DNA of 64,000 nucleotides from Pohlia nutans (GCA_022496805.1 CM040106.1:3100001-3164000); one strand, 5' to 3'; shown: positions 10,934 through 22,446, numbered from the stretch's first letter. The notes: generated by a model from the sequence alone, not told the origin. Program-made: numbers and translations.

Positions 10934-12506
10934 GTGAATTTTGGACCACGAAAGCCAAATTTGTGGCTTGGCTTTAAGCATATAGAACTCCTTGGGCGTG
11001 AGAATAATGAAGACGCAATCTTTATGGATGAATCGGTAGAGGACATGGAAACTAGAGGTGTGACCCGTAAGGAAGCCGAGGAAACTATTGATGCAATTGT
11101 GGCGTTCCCACAAACGCCACAAATTCTCTACCCTATGGAAAAGGATGATGGGATTGTAGGGCAACACTACAATCTCACCCAAATTCCCTTTGACATACCG
11201 GTAGATCCCACTACCGGCTTAGCCTTGGACTTCCACGTGGAAATCCACTTCAAAGTCCATATAGAAACCCTGATTCTCCATGATGAAGCCAAAGCTAAAA
11301 TCACTAGCCGGTTAGAGGAAATGAACATTCTCCTTGGTCAAGGCATTATTGACCCCATGGCGGTATTATGTTATAGTGCCAAAAGGGGAGGGCAATGTGG
11401 GGTTTGGAATGGTGAAGTTAAATTACACCTCCAAAACCCGGGAGAGGATGGCATTAAGTTACTCAAAGGGCTCTGCCCCTTTATTCTAGAGTATGATATT
11501 CTAGATGAACCCTGTAACACACCTTGCCCAAAAAAAATTTGGGCAAAGTGTGCAAGAGCTTCTATAATGTTGCTAGAAACGATAGTCTCTCGGTTAAAAT
11601 AAAAAGTGACAATTTGATTGACACTACCGCTAGCTCCCTTTTCCTTGACATCTTGAGGAATAGCTTCCTCAAGAGAAATGATTTTGAAATCACGGATGTC
11701 TAAAAGAAAATTTATGAGTCTTACGCATTCGTAGTAGCTCCTACCCCTAATCAAGCGGACAAGATTAGGATGCATCATGTCGCGACTGACCACGAGGTTA
11801 TTAAACCTCAAAAAATGGTGTACAATACAGCACGCATCTCACCCGAGGAAAAGGCAAAGAAAGATGCCTTGTCCCTTACTCTCTCTTACCTTCCCATTTT
11901 GATGACGGTGGTTGACATCATGGAAGCGATCTTTAGAGTCATGGAGAATAAGAATGTAGCCTCGATATGGTTCCATAGGGAAGTGGGGACTATGCACAAT
12001 GGGAGTGCCAACGTGCAATGCACGAATCACATCGCGTATAGGTCTTTTGTGAACAAGAAATTTGTCATTGGAGGCAACTATGTAGAGTTTTCTCCGCAGA
12101 TAAGAAGCCTAGACGATTTGCTCCCACCCACGAAAGAAATGGTGGAAAAATGGGGTTTTAACGACATCAACAAAGCCTTGATCAACACCGTGACTACACT
12201 TGTAACGGCAACCCCATCCATCACCAAAGAAGATATGAAGAAAATCTTGAAAGATTATGTGAAAACAATTTTAGAAGAGAACAACAAAGCCATGAGGGAG
12301 GAAAACAAGAAGATGAAATTGATTTGAAGTTGTCCATGGAGAAGAAGATGAATGAAGAGAGAATCTTCAACGACGCCAAGCATGATGAACTACAAGCAAA
12401 GATTGATGCCGTTCATATGAATATTATGCTAACAATTAAAGGCCTTGGAGACATCAAGCGTAGTACTTCCCGTCTCACCATAGAGTATTCAAAAAATGTA
12501 GATTGA
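10934..12506 (+). pseudogene. LINE B ORF1, conserved domain and coiled-coil C-terminus
   Basis: Three frames in series (10934-11602, 11770-12327, 12324-12506). The first reads GPRKPNLWLGFKHIELLG, DDGIVGQHYNLTQIPFDIPV, GGQCGVWNGEVKLHLQNPG and LLKGLCPFILEYD; copy A has all of these with only moderate change. The second holds KDALSLTLSYLPILMTVVD and NKNVASIWFHREV. The last 100 residues are charged heptad-like helix (EDMKKILKDYVKTILEENNK) ending in a second helix. Alternating hydrophobic strands around VWNGEVKLHL and AFVVAPTPNQADKI suggest RRM-like folds, but no family is assigned. Frame breaks occur at about 11600-11770 and at 12324. Confidence 0.6.
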
Positions 12507-13218
12507 AAAAAGACCAAGAGTAGAATACACAGTATACTTTATACTTTATAGTACTAGAAACTCTCTACTTTATACTATATAATATACAATATTTATACAA
12601 TATTTATACGGCACACTACTTAGTATTGTACGATATAGAAATACCAAATACATACCATTTTGGTATACATATACTGTAATACTATACACCACAAATAAAA
12701 AGGTATATACTAATACCACAAAATACATATACGGTTATACAATACTTTTGTACTAATACCAATACAAATACAAATACCAATACAAATTCCAATACAAAAA
12801 CCAATATTTATACCAATACTAACACGAATACCAATACAAATACCAATACAAATTCCACGACATTCACCTCTACAAATACCACTTCAAATATCAATTTAAA
12901 TACCAATAAAAATAACTATATAAATACCAACACCAATACCAATACTAATACCAAAATAAATACCAACAAAAAAACCAAAACAAATAACAATGTCAAACTA
13001 AATTTATACAAAAACAAAAAACATACAAAATACATAATACACAAAACAAAAAGAAATATCAAAAATCCCAAAAACAAATACCCCAACAAAAACCGAAGAA
13101 CCAACAAACAAAATAAATGGACTCGGCCTAGCGGCTTCGTCCAAAAAAACTCCAACAACAATGGACTCGGCCTACCGGCCTCGTCTAAAATAGACAAAGA
13201 AAAAAGAAAAAACTAAAA
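12507..13218 (+). other. LINE B inter-ORF spacer, G-poor A/C-rich
   Basis: About 700 bases between ORF1 and ORF2, made of variants of AATACCAATACAAATACC and nearly devoid of G on the sense strand, so little RNA structure is expected. At its end the phrase ATGGACTCGGCCTA(G/C)CGGC occurs twice (13118 and 13162), giving a stop-containing and a 10-codon mini-frame just ahead of the ORF2 ATG. Copy A has an equivalent spacer (27461-28410). It may serve reinitiation or internal initiation of ORF2; this is inference. Confidence 0.6.
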
Positions 13219-13434
13219 ATGGCCCAACAATCTCCCCTGAAAAGAAACTTTTTACAACAAATATTAATATTATGCGGAGATATCGAAACCAACCCCAGGC
13301 CCATGCCCGACCTACTAAAAACACACCCACCTACTCATAGAAGAAGATCCAAAACATACTTTATACCAAGCACGATTAAATTACAATCCGAATACCAACA
13401 TTTAGCAAAACAATTTTCACCTATCTTAAATATG
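13219..13434 (+). pseudogene. LINE B ORF2 N-terminus with degenerate 2A-like motif
   Basis: The frame starts ATG GCC at 13219. Within 30 residues it has FLQQILILCGDIETNPRP (2A core at 13279-13302). Ribosome-skipping 2A peptides end D-(V/I)-E-x-N-P-G-P; here the Gly codon GGG has become AGG (13297-13299), so skipping should fail in this copy. Copy A keeps NPGP. The hydrophobic leucine-rich stretch before GDI is also typical of 2A-like sequences in APE-type LINEs. The frame is cut at 13434 by a CACTA-type insertion and resumes at about 15560. Confidence 0.75.
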
Positions 13435-15556
13435 CACTGCAGGGAAATTTGTGGCTTAATTGACAGAGTTTTGACAAAGATCTATCAACTGTCTTCTCAA
13501 TTAGGGCACCTTGATTCGGTCACTTTGTTGACACATTTTGGTCATCTTGGTCGTCATTTTGGATATAGATACACGTCAGCAGCATTGTCCTCGATTCTCT
13601 TCGCCACGGTGGATTTACTTTGCCACGTCAGCAGTTTCCTTTTAAGGTAGTTTGGTTCATGCATGGTGAAAAGGGTTATAGTGAATTTCGTGGAAATTTC
13701 ATGGTTTGTGTGAAAGTGAAATTAATCCCTAACTGGAATTTGTGGAACTCCGCTATTTTAGTAAAAGTTACTTCTTTACTCCACAGTAGTTTCGTGGCAT
13801 CTTAGTTTGGAACCACTCTCCTGGTTCCAAGTGTTGAATTCAGCAGCCTCTCACATTAGAAGGGAATTGAGGCCAGCAAAGGGCCGTTTCAGGGCTGTTC
13901 TCCAGATATAGGGAACTCAGAAAAAAATATATTATAAAAAAAAAAAAAAAAAAAAGTTTAAAAAAAAAAAAAATCTTTTTATAGTATTCTGTGACGTTTT
14001 GCTAACGTCACAGTGTTCCGACCACGTCAGCAGCCCACATGGCAGCAGCCTTTTTTTATCGCATGGAGCTCCCAAGCTTGGGAGCTTGAAGAGAACTCAC
14101 GGCCTTTTGGAGGCCTGAATTCCCTTCTAATGATTTTATTATGGGCCAAATGAGATTGTCATGCTGCTGTTGACGTTACGATCACCGCGTCGTTTGTAGA
14201 TTACTCGTCCCTGTGCAGACAAAGTGCATTGATTGGAGCAACGCATGTCGGGTATATCGGTAACTAACTTATTCTGAAATGCACAACCTAGCGTGAAATT
14301 ATGACGTTACGATTGAACCTAAGCTGCGTCTGTGGAGCTTGGAAAGGAAAAAAGGCTGAAGAGAAAAAACACCGACCACTCAATGAGAGCATGTTCCTTT
14401 GGGCAGAACAACCGCCTTCCAATCTATGATAAATTAAAAACCCTCTGCACTCATAAGCTTCATAGTCTTTCATTTGCTCAACATTATTTCTCCTCCTTCT
14501 CAAAGCCTCCGCTGCCACAACCAACCCCAAACGCAATGCACACCTGTACCTCCAACCTCGATCTAGAAAACCCTAACCAATACTCCTCGACCAAAATACT
14601 CAAAGAAGAAACCTAGAAACCAGTCACGCGGGAAATGGGAAAAGTAGATGTTTCGTGGATATGGCAGAAAACAAGAGAGAACAACGAAGAGCGGTATCAG
14701 AGCAAAGGACGACAACACTGGAGGTAAAAAAATAAGACTACACGGTCAGACACAACGACATCGCAAAGAATCCCGAAAAAAAGGACGCAGCGTACGAGGT
14801 TGGCAAGCAACAAAGGCATGAAATACCTCGTTGGAAAGCTGGCGCTGTGGGCGAGACGACGGCAATGACAACGAAAGGGGTGAGAGCACGCGCGCGTTGA
14901 GAATCAATGCGGGGAATGCAACGATACTTGCGCAAGCTCCAAACTCCGAAGAGCTTACGAGGATAAGACAGCGACCTGTATGCAGAGCGGTGGCCTTGCG
15001 AGGGATAAGACAACAACAGGGCGGTGGGAGCATAATCGGTGATTAGTAGGGAAATTAGTGACTGGTAAAATTAGTGTGTATTTTTTAAGTGTTATTAATT
15101 ATGGGCATGCATAGAATACTGTAAGTGGAGATAGGGATGCTCATCTTGTCCTAGTCACATTTTGTCCCCACTTTGGGTATTTGTAGGCGTTCCCTTGTAC
15201 ATGATTGCATTATTCTTATTGACCCATCCTTCAAATTAATCATTGTAGTACAACTTTGACAATTGGCTGGTTTTGAAATGGGTTAAAAGATATGCTAAGT
15301 GTAGCAAAAAGTGGCAATTTACTACAAAAAAGGAGTTCCCCGTATGTAGCTTTGAATCAAGCATTGAAAAACTTCTACTCATTTCCAAGCAATTCGGTAA
15401 ATCCACGTTGTAAAGTAACGCGAAGTTGACAAAAAGTTGACAAAATAAAGAGAATTTTCGGACATGACAAGAATTTACATGAAAAATGTTCAAGTTATCA
15501 TCTTGGACATTTCTCTGTCAACTATTTGTCATTCAGACACAGATTTCCTTGTAGTG
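13435..15556. mobile_element. Non-autonomous CACTA-type element in LINE B
   Basis: Left end CACTGCAGGGAAATTTGTG; the right end reversed reads CACTACAAGGAAATCTGTG, so the termini match over about 19 bp with four differences. Copy A lacks this segment: its sequence runs straight across (TCTAAATTTAACACATCC). The 3-bp flanks are ATG (13432-13434) and ATA (15557-15559), a one-mismatch duplication of the size CACTA elements make. No transposase frame is visible in the 2.1 kb, and a MITE sits inside at 13854-14132. Confidence 0.85.
13854..14132. mobile_element. MITE nested in the CACTA-type element
   Basis: Terminal inverted repeats of about 21 bp, CATTAGAAGGGAATTGAGGC at the left and the reverse complement of CATTAGAAGGGAATTCAGGC at the right, each followed inward by (A)AAGGCCGT. 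The middle is poly-A/AT-rich. No clear target duplication. The same terminal block occurs near 58672-58707 and 62124-62160. Confidence 0.75.
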
Positions 15557-15559
15557 ATA

Positions 15560-16067
15560 ACACATCCAAATCATACGGAAGCTAGTAACGACTACCGACA
15601 CATATCAAACTACATTTACCAAAACCAACATCATCCATCACCAAGAATATTATACGCACTCATCGTTACAATAAGTCCATCGAAAGAAACATATGATCAA
15701 ATCTTAATACAAATCCCCAACCCGGATTGAACAACTTTACTGCTAGAAAAAATGTCCTTACTACAAAACCCACCTGAAAGACACATCTTAACTACACATC
15801 CATACACGGAATTTACAACCAATAATCAAAATCTAATAAACCCACCAAATACAATTCACAAAGAAATCTATACTTTTATTCATCAACATAATGGTCCAAT
15901 AACCCTTCAAACCATGACTGAGAAATTCTCATTTCTCCCTATCAATTTGTTAGAAGAAACCTTAAAAATACAAAAACCATTACATGAATACACTCACCCC
16001 CCCCCCCCCCCCACTTCCAAACATACCCACAATACAACCACAAGAAATACATACAACATACCACAAT
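15560..16067 (+). pseudogene. LINE B ORF2 linker between 2A-like motif and endonuclease
   Basis: Resumes the ORF2 chain after the CACTA insertion: DYRHISNYIYQNQHHPSPRI and SKETYDQILIQIPNP, which match copy A at about 27190-27050. A stop at about 15728 and a later frame (15752-16126) follow. A run of 14-15 C (about 15997-16012), where copy A has only four C, shifts the frame before the endonuclease. No domain recognised in this roughly 150-residue linker. Confidence 0.6.
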
Positions 16068-17327
16068 ACAAGATTTATCACATGAAATGCCTTATCACTA
16101 AATACGGCCCTTCCAAACTTACATGAGTTAATCAACACACCAGATGAACCCGCTATCATCAAAATACAAGAAACTAAATTAACCGCTACAAAATCCACCA
16201 AATATTTACAAAACCTATTTCCAAAATACAAATTAATTTTTAATAACACACATGCACTAACAAGATGCATGCAACAACGAATGCAATACATACCCGCAAG
16301 AGGAGGTCTCCTCACACTAATACACCAAAAATACGCATATCCCGGCAACATCACTAAAATCCCAACACCCAAGGAAATATCACCTTATCTACAAAGAATA
16401 AAAATAGACAACAAACCACTACAAACCTGGTTAATTATTCACATGTATATGCCATCACATGTAGAAGACACACAATATATACCAATGATCCAACAAAACA
16501 TACCACAACAAATTAATGTCCACCCAAATACCACACACATATTGTATGGTGACTTTAAGAGAGATATAGTGCTTATTGGACGACAAAATGATACCGACAC
16601 AACTCCACCGCAAACGGAAGATATAGAATGGAGAACATTTACAAATAATCTCCAATTAGAATACATACCAAAAGATTGCCTATACTCTAGACAAGGCGGA
16701 CAAAACTACAACCAAACCAGCCTAATAGATGGATACTACATTAAAACACCAAATAATACTTTATACGCATCAACTACAGACAATAACCACAACCTTAACT
16801 CTGACCACTCACCAGTAACATTATACATACCACCTAACATCTTATTAGCAAGACCCATACCAATAACAAATAAAACAACGAGAATTCTAAACCCCATACC
16901 ACAAGAAAATATTGAAAAATTCAAAATAGAATATTTTGAAAAAAATGCCCTACAAATAGATGAACTCATGACAATACTATCAAATGATCAACTAACAGAC
17001 GTACAATGGCAAACATCCTCTTCGAAAATAGATCACTTGATACAAAAAATATCTAACAAAATTCAAGAAACTTGTAGTGCACCACCGTTCTCGACACTAA
17101 CAAATCGCACCTCTCAACAAGGAGGCTTCTTACAAAGAAAACTTCAAAAAGCATGGAAAAAACACCTATCTACCTACCATCTAATTAGAAAAACAATTTA
17201 CATAACAAAAAATACACAAAATTGGCAAACACATCCAATAATCGAAGAATTAAAAACCCATACAAAGGAACCATCCCACCAATCCCAACTCAAGAGCAAA
17301 ATCAACAAGATTGGATACAATCAATAG
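16068..17327 (+). pseudogene. LINE B ORF2: APE-type endonuclease domain
   Basis: An exonuclease/endonuclease/phosphatase-type nuclease that nicks target DNA to prime reverse transcription. Motifs in order: TRFIT-stop-NALSLN (copy A has TWNASSLN, so TGG became TGA at 16083-16085), KIQETKLTATKS (the catalytic Glu), ARGGLLTLIHQ, ILYGDFKRD (equivalent of GDFN), SLIDGYY, and NSDHSPVTLY (SDH motif with the catalytic His). Length and order agree with the APE domain of LINEs. The remaining 100 residues lead to a basic linker (KLQKAWKKHL). Only one nonsense codon separates this from an open frame, apart from the upstream frame shift. Confidence 0.8.
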
Positions 17328-17779
17328 TAGAATTAGCTAAGACAGCTAAGATACAAGCCCGTAAAATCACCACAAAATATACCCAAAGTTGTATAAAAAA
17401 AGAAATTCTAAAATACAGACAACTATACGACAAAAGTCCAAAGAAAATAAACAAAAATGTTTTCAAAAATCAAGAAACGCCACCATTAGACTGCATTTTG
17501 GATAGGAACAACAACATACTAACCAGCCTAGAAGACATAGCAAATGAAATACTCATACAACAATCAATTAGTAATAGACCTATAGTACCAACATGTTACT
17601 ACCAACCTGAACATCCAGCACAATGTACTTGCGGAGTTAGACAATACCCATGGCATGACCTTGATGGCTTTGTAATAGAAAAAAGAAGAAATCCACAAAT
17701 ACCACTGTATAAACATTTTGATCAAGAAATATATGAAATTTGTCTCAAACACCTATCTAACAACAAAACATTAGGATAA
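17328..17779 (+). pseudogene. LINE B ORF2: linker and reverse transcriptase N-terminus
   Basis: Frame 17222-17779 continues the chain: SCIKKEILKYRQLYDKSPKK, LDCILDRNNNILTSLEDIAN, then CYYQPEHPAQCTCGVRQYPW and SNNKTLG followed by a stop where copy A reads NKILGQDKIPNSILKN. The pattern 'a loop of Asp-rich sequence, then helix, then G.D.IPN..LK' is the usual entry to LINE reverse transcriptase (motif 0-1). The stop comes from a small deletion. Confidence 0.65.
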
Positions 17780-17883
17780 AAAATAATCCCCAATTCAATA
17801 CTAAAAAACATGCCCGAAAGCTTTCATAAATCTCTCTTTTTATTTTTTTCTCACTGCTACAAACAAAAACAAATCCCAGCCTG

Positions 17884-18771
17884 ATGGAAAATAAGTTAAC
17901 CATACTATTGTACAAAAAAGGAAATCCCGCACAACTGCCAAACCACAGACCAATAGCACTTGCAAATACAATATACAAATTCTTCACCAGTGCACTAACA
18001 TACATACTATCAGAATACGGTGAAAAATACCAAATTCTACACGATAGTCAAGAAGGATTCAGAGCAGAAAGAAGTACAGCAAGACAATTACAACTCCTCA
18101 TAGTAGCACTAGAGGACTCAAAATTTACAAATCAAGACATATACCTGCTATATATAGACTTCAAAAATACATTTGGCTCATTAGATCACGCAAGACTCTT
18201 AGCGTTAATGAAAGACCTTGGATACCCAGAAGATGCAATAATGCTATTTGGAAACATCTACTCCTATTCAAACACCATATTCTTTGGAAAACACTTTGGC
18301 AAAACAAAACCAATACCGATTCAAAGGGGAACCATACAAGGAGACACGCTTAGCCCATATCTCTTCATAATTTTTCTTCAACCACTCTTGAGATGGCTAC
18401 AAAGAGGGGAAAATGGATACACGTTTGGTACATCAAAAATAAAATTTAACTCTGTAGCATACGCGGACAATCTAGCAGCTATATCAAACAATACAAAATC
18501 ACTACAAATACAACTAAACAAAATTGACAAATTCTGTGAATGGATAGGCATGGACTTGGGAGTCACAAAATGCGCCGTCACCGGTTGCCCAAATAAATCC
18601 AAAATGCAACCAAACAAATTTAAAACCCACATCACAAACCAAAAAATCAATTACAGAGACCAAACACTACCAATACTCCATCAAAATGAACCTTATGTAT
18701 ACTTGGGTATACAATTAGTTCCATCACTAAAATGGAAACTCCAAACACATATATTACCACAACTAAAATAA
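17884..18771 (+). pseudogene. LINE B ORF2: reverse transcriptase core
   Basis: RNA-dependent DNA polymerase core. Motifs: NHRPIALANTIYK (motif 1), EGFRAERST (motif 3), YLLYIDFKNTFGSLDH (motif A, first catalytic Asp), RGTIQGDTLSPYLF (motif B), VAYADNLA (motif C, codons 18460-18471) and GVTKCAVTG (motif D). Motif C should be (Y/F)xDD; the second Asp is Asn here (GAC-AAT), which should abolish polymerase activity in B. Copy A keeps YTDD. The RT block is followed by the thumb in a different frame. Confidence 0.88.
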
Positions 18772-19277
18772 TAGACCAATGTAACCAACTATCAAAATGC
18801 CCTGCCACCATCAAACAAAGAATCAGTATGGTGGACACAATAATCAGAGCAGGCATAGCCTATAGCTTCTTTGCAGTCCCGTACTCACTACCAACCATTA
18901 AAAAACTTGACAAGAAAATTATTGCAGTCCAAAAAACAATATGCGGACTACCTAAAAGCAACGCAAACATAATAACTCAACTTCCTCATGATTTATTTGG
19001 ACTAGAAGCCTTCTCTCTAAAAAATGCTTACCTTAGATGCATTGGGGAACAACTTCAAAATGCACTTAACGACAAAGAGAGACTAGGAATAATATATGAA
19101 GGACTTATACAATACATACTTGCAAAAGCCGGCAGTGCCGAAGACATCCCAAGAATTAAACGTCAAGATTGCATTACGTCATCTACAACACGAACATTAT
19201 TCCTTTTGAAAACAGCAGGTGGTATACACCTTAAAAGCACAGAAGAAAACTTCCAACTTCTCTATGACCGAACTTGA
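18772..19277 (+). pseudogene. LINE B ORF2: reverse transcriptase thumb
   Basis: Frame 18732-19277: MVDTIIRAGIAYSFFAVPYS, KKLDKKIIAVQKTICGLPKS and QLPHDLFGLEAFSLKNAYLR. This matches copy A at 7863-7453 closely. The helical run after RT motif E in APE-type LINEs commonly has 'IxxxxxxxxYGxxxxP...LxxxxxxxxRxxxGLP.S', which fits. The frame differs from the preceding RT core, so a one- or two-base change lies near 18760. Confidence 0.7.
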
Positions 19278-20978
19278 ACGAGAATAGCAATCTACAGTCA
19301 TAAACAAACTACCACACTTAGAACCAAAACTCTCCATTAAATTATTATAAAAATTAATGGCACACAAAATTTACAATATAAATCAAATCATCCTTCCCAA
19401 CAGCACAAAACTAATGTCACCACAAGAATTTAAAATATACTATCAAAATCCAATTAAACTAGACAAAAGTGCACTAAACATAGCAAAACAACTCTTTTGT
19501 GAACCAAAATGTACCCTAGATTGCCCAAATTCATATCAAATACACTTACTACCCCGTACATTGAAAGAAAAATATAAAATATATAACCACAGAATAATAC
19601 CAAGAACACCAATAAACCCCGTACAATTCCTTCAACCTCCACAACCACAACAACCAACCCCACCATAAAACATAAAAAACAATCCTATAAGATTCCCCAT
19701 TCGCACAATATTAAACCACAAAACAATTACAACAGAAGACAAATATAAAATATTTAAAAATACAACACCTACCTATGTCAATGGATAGACTCAAACCACA
19801 TAACATATAATAAATGGTTAGAACAACGCGAACTATTTCCACTAAATCTATCAACAATAATACACCATAATATAAACCTACTTACAAAATACTACACAAA
19901 TTATAAAAAAAAATACTATCAAAATATCATAAATACACAACTTACACCCGAACAAAATAGAGACACAAGATACATCCCACCCCCAACAATAATCCCCTAC
20001 ATTAAAACATCCACAATTGAATGTAACCCAGAAAGAGACATAGACACAAACAAATGCACCATTCAAACACAATATGATAAAACCCACATATATAACGACA
20101 TCGATAAATATATCACCACCATTTCGACTACAAGAATAAAATGGTTATGGCAACAATACAACAACAATAAATACAACATCCACAGACTAATACCGGCTAT
20201 ACAAACATTTGAAACGGAAGTAGTCTGGTTATATCAAAGATACGAACACAAAAAACACAAAAAGAATACAATAAAAACACCACACCATACCATTCCATCC
20301 AACATTCTAGACACACTAATAACAACATTTAATATAACACACTCATACTTTTCCTCACCAATTACATGTTCCATGAAATCTACCCAAATCTACTCAACAT
20401 TTATTAGAGACAAGATTTTTGGCTCACTAGGGACAGCCTTTTAATACAAATGGAAAGGTATCGGATATGCACACCCTTATGACGCCGAAACAACACAACA
20501 AGCAATACATTGGGCAAGACTAGCAGCAAAACAAGACCCTGAAACTGTCACCATTTTAGTAATCTCAGACACCAACTGGTACCAAAATCTATCACCATAC
20601 AACGGACCTTTCCGGATACGCACGCCATTATACATTTTGCCGCGGACACCATTACATATGACAAACCAACAATATCACTAGAACCCAACAAAACCCAAAA
20701 TGAACCACTTGCAATGCGCATATGGTGTATTCTCCATCAAAACAATAGCATTGGCACAATAAACCAAATAAACACCATAAACACAACAATGGAAAATCTA
20801 CAAATTTCGCAATACCATACACAAACACACCACCCACACCGCCAAACACAAAAGTTAACAAAAGCACAAAATGGAATAAACTAATATACTCAATATACAA
20901 TAACCCACATAACATTGACATGTTACTCCTACCCAACTTTGAAATAAACACTACCCTAAAATTCCTACCAAAATAAAG
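19278..20978 (+). pseudogene. LINE B ORF2: linker with methyltransferase-like segment
   Basis: Corresponds to 5867-7318 of copy A. Open at 19357-19668 (FKIYYQNPIKLDKSALNIAK; CTLDCPNSYQIHLLPRTLKE), then broken. About 20395-20650 reads FIRDKIFGSLGTAF-stop-YKWKGIGYAHPYDA, AIHWARLAAKQDPETVTILV, SDTNWYQNLSPYNGPF, and after a frame change towards 20700 the same downstream elements as A. The spacing between the FG motif, the AHPYD position and the hydrophobic strand ILV resembles adenine-N6 methyltransferase folds of the PCIF1 type, where NPPF would be expected at AHPY. The function is therefore only a suggestion. Confidence 0.42.
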
Positions 20979-21700
20979 CTACTACACAGATGGTTCCTTT
21001 TTACTGCCAAAAGAAGGAGATGATGGCCATTGGAAAAAAGAAAAAGCAGGATATGGAATATACAACCCATCTAAACCAGATGTACAAATATCAAGAAGAC
21101 TGCCTGGACTACAAACATGCTTCAGAGTAGAACTAATGGCCATACATGAAACACTTTCACTGATTTCCACTAAATACATAAACGAACCAACACATATTTT
21201 AATTGATTGTCTCAATTGTATACACGTTCTAAACACACAACTAAAACACCCAACCCAACAAAATAACCACGCCGATAAAACCATATTAGAAGCAATGGTA
21301 AAAATGCTAAAAAAGCAAACACAACCCACCACAATATATAAAGTAAAAGCACACGCTAGAATTAATGGAAATGAACACGCAGATCAACTCGCAAAAGAAG
21401 GTACCATGAAAAGAAGTTATCAATTTGCAGTAAATCCACACGAATTTGCATATACCACACCTTATTACTTCCAAAAAGACACATGGCCCGGTCGCATCAA
21501 ACGACCATACAAAGGTTCAGTTAGATGTTTGGAAGAATATATAAAAAAATATGATCGTGAAAATAATCTAGAAATATTGGCAGAAGACTTTCCCAACATT
21601 AACAAATGGACAACAAACTCCATCATAGATAACAAAATGTTTAATGACTTTTGGAATAATCTAGAAATAATAGACCCACAAAAAACAAGCATACTAAAAT
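20979..21700 (+). pseudogene. LINE B ORF2: RNase H domain
   Basis: Removes RNA from the RNA-DNA hybrid. Motifs: SYYTDGSF (first Asp; a TAA stop at 20973-20975 lies just before it, where A has TAC), VELMAIHETL (Glu), LIDCLNCIHVL (third Asp) and VKAHARINGNEHADQLAKEG (His, last Asp). All catalytic positions are present. After this comes a linker (NINKWTTNSIIDNKMFNDFW) leading to LKFRTGQYMGNA before the zinc motif. A start Met at 21136 is only the first ATG of the residual frame, not a true start. Confidence 0.85.
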
Positions 21701-22446
21701 TTAGAACCGGTCAATACATGGGCAATGCCAGAAAACAATTAATTTTCGCCATACAAAGATTCCCCTCAAAAACATGTCTTACATGTAACTCACAAGATGC
21801 AGATACATGGCTACATGTACTTTTACTATGCAAACAACACCATATACACGCACTAAGAATCAAAAGACACAACAAAGCGGTATGGGAATTAAGAAAATTA
21901 ATACTATCCTTAAATAAATCAAGATGCTACACTCTCACGAATGCGGGCACATTCAACAATAATCCACAAGAAAACACAGTCCCTCCATGGTTATTACCAT
22001 GTACTTGTAGTCAACAAAGATGTCAATGTAATGCCAGATTCAAACCAGATATATTATGCATTAAATGCCTCCCATACCAAAGTCCACCTCCTCTAAACCC
22101 CGATGATAATCTAACCATACAATTTATAGAATTCACATACACAAACGACAGATTTTCACCAGAAACAATTGGCAGGATAATTTTAAAATATCAACCTCTA
22201 GTTAATAACATCATACAGCAAGGTTGGAAAGTAGATCCTATCATGGTCATTTCAGCTGGAGCTAGAGGAACTACGCACGTCCCCTCAATGAAACAACTAG
22301 AAACAAAATTCAACATTTGCGAAACCTCCATAAAACACACATTCAAAGCAATAAATACCATTGCCATACAGTATGCCGGATCTATCCTTTTACATAAAAG
22401 ACGTATAGAGAATAATCAAACAATACCATCAGACATAGTACATTAA
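21701..22446 (+). pseudogene. LINE B ORF2 C-terminus: CCHC zinc motif and restriction-like nuclease
   Basis: Zinc motif CLTCNSQDADTWLHVLLLC (C-x2-C-x10-H-x4-C, about 21775-21830), then RIKRHNKAVWEL (RHN motif), two Cys pairs (CTCSQQRCQC), and ARFKPDILCIK (KPD), followed by FIEFTYTNDR (acidic residue on a strand), LKYQPLVNNIIQQGW (Lys) and ISAGARGTTH. This is the order C-C-H-C, RHN, (K/R)PD, D/E, K of the RLE nuclease in early-branching LINEs and Dualen/RandI. Here the PD pair is intact, unlike copy A. The frame ends with TAA at 22444. The two other Cys pairs between RHN and KPD are an unusual addition. Confidence 0.75.
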
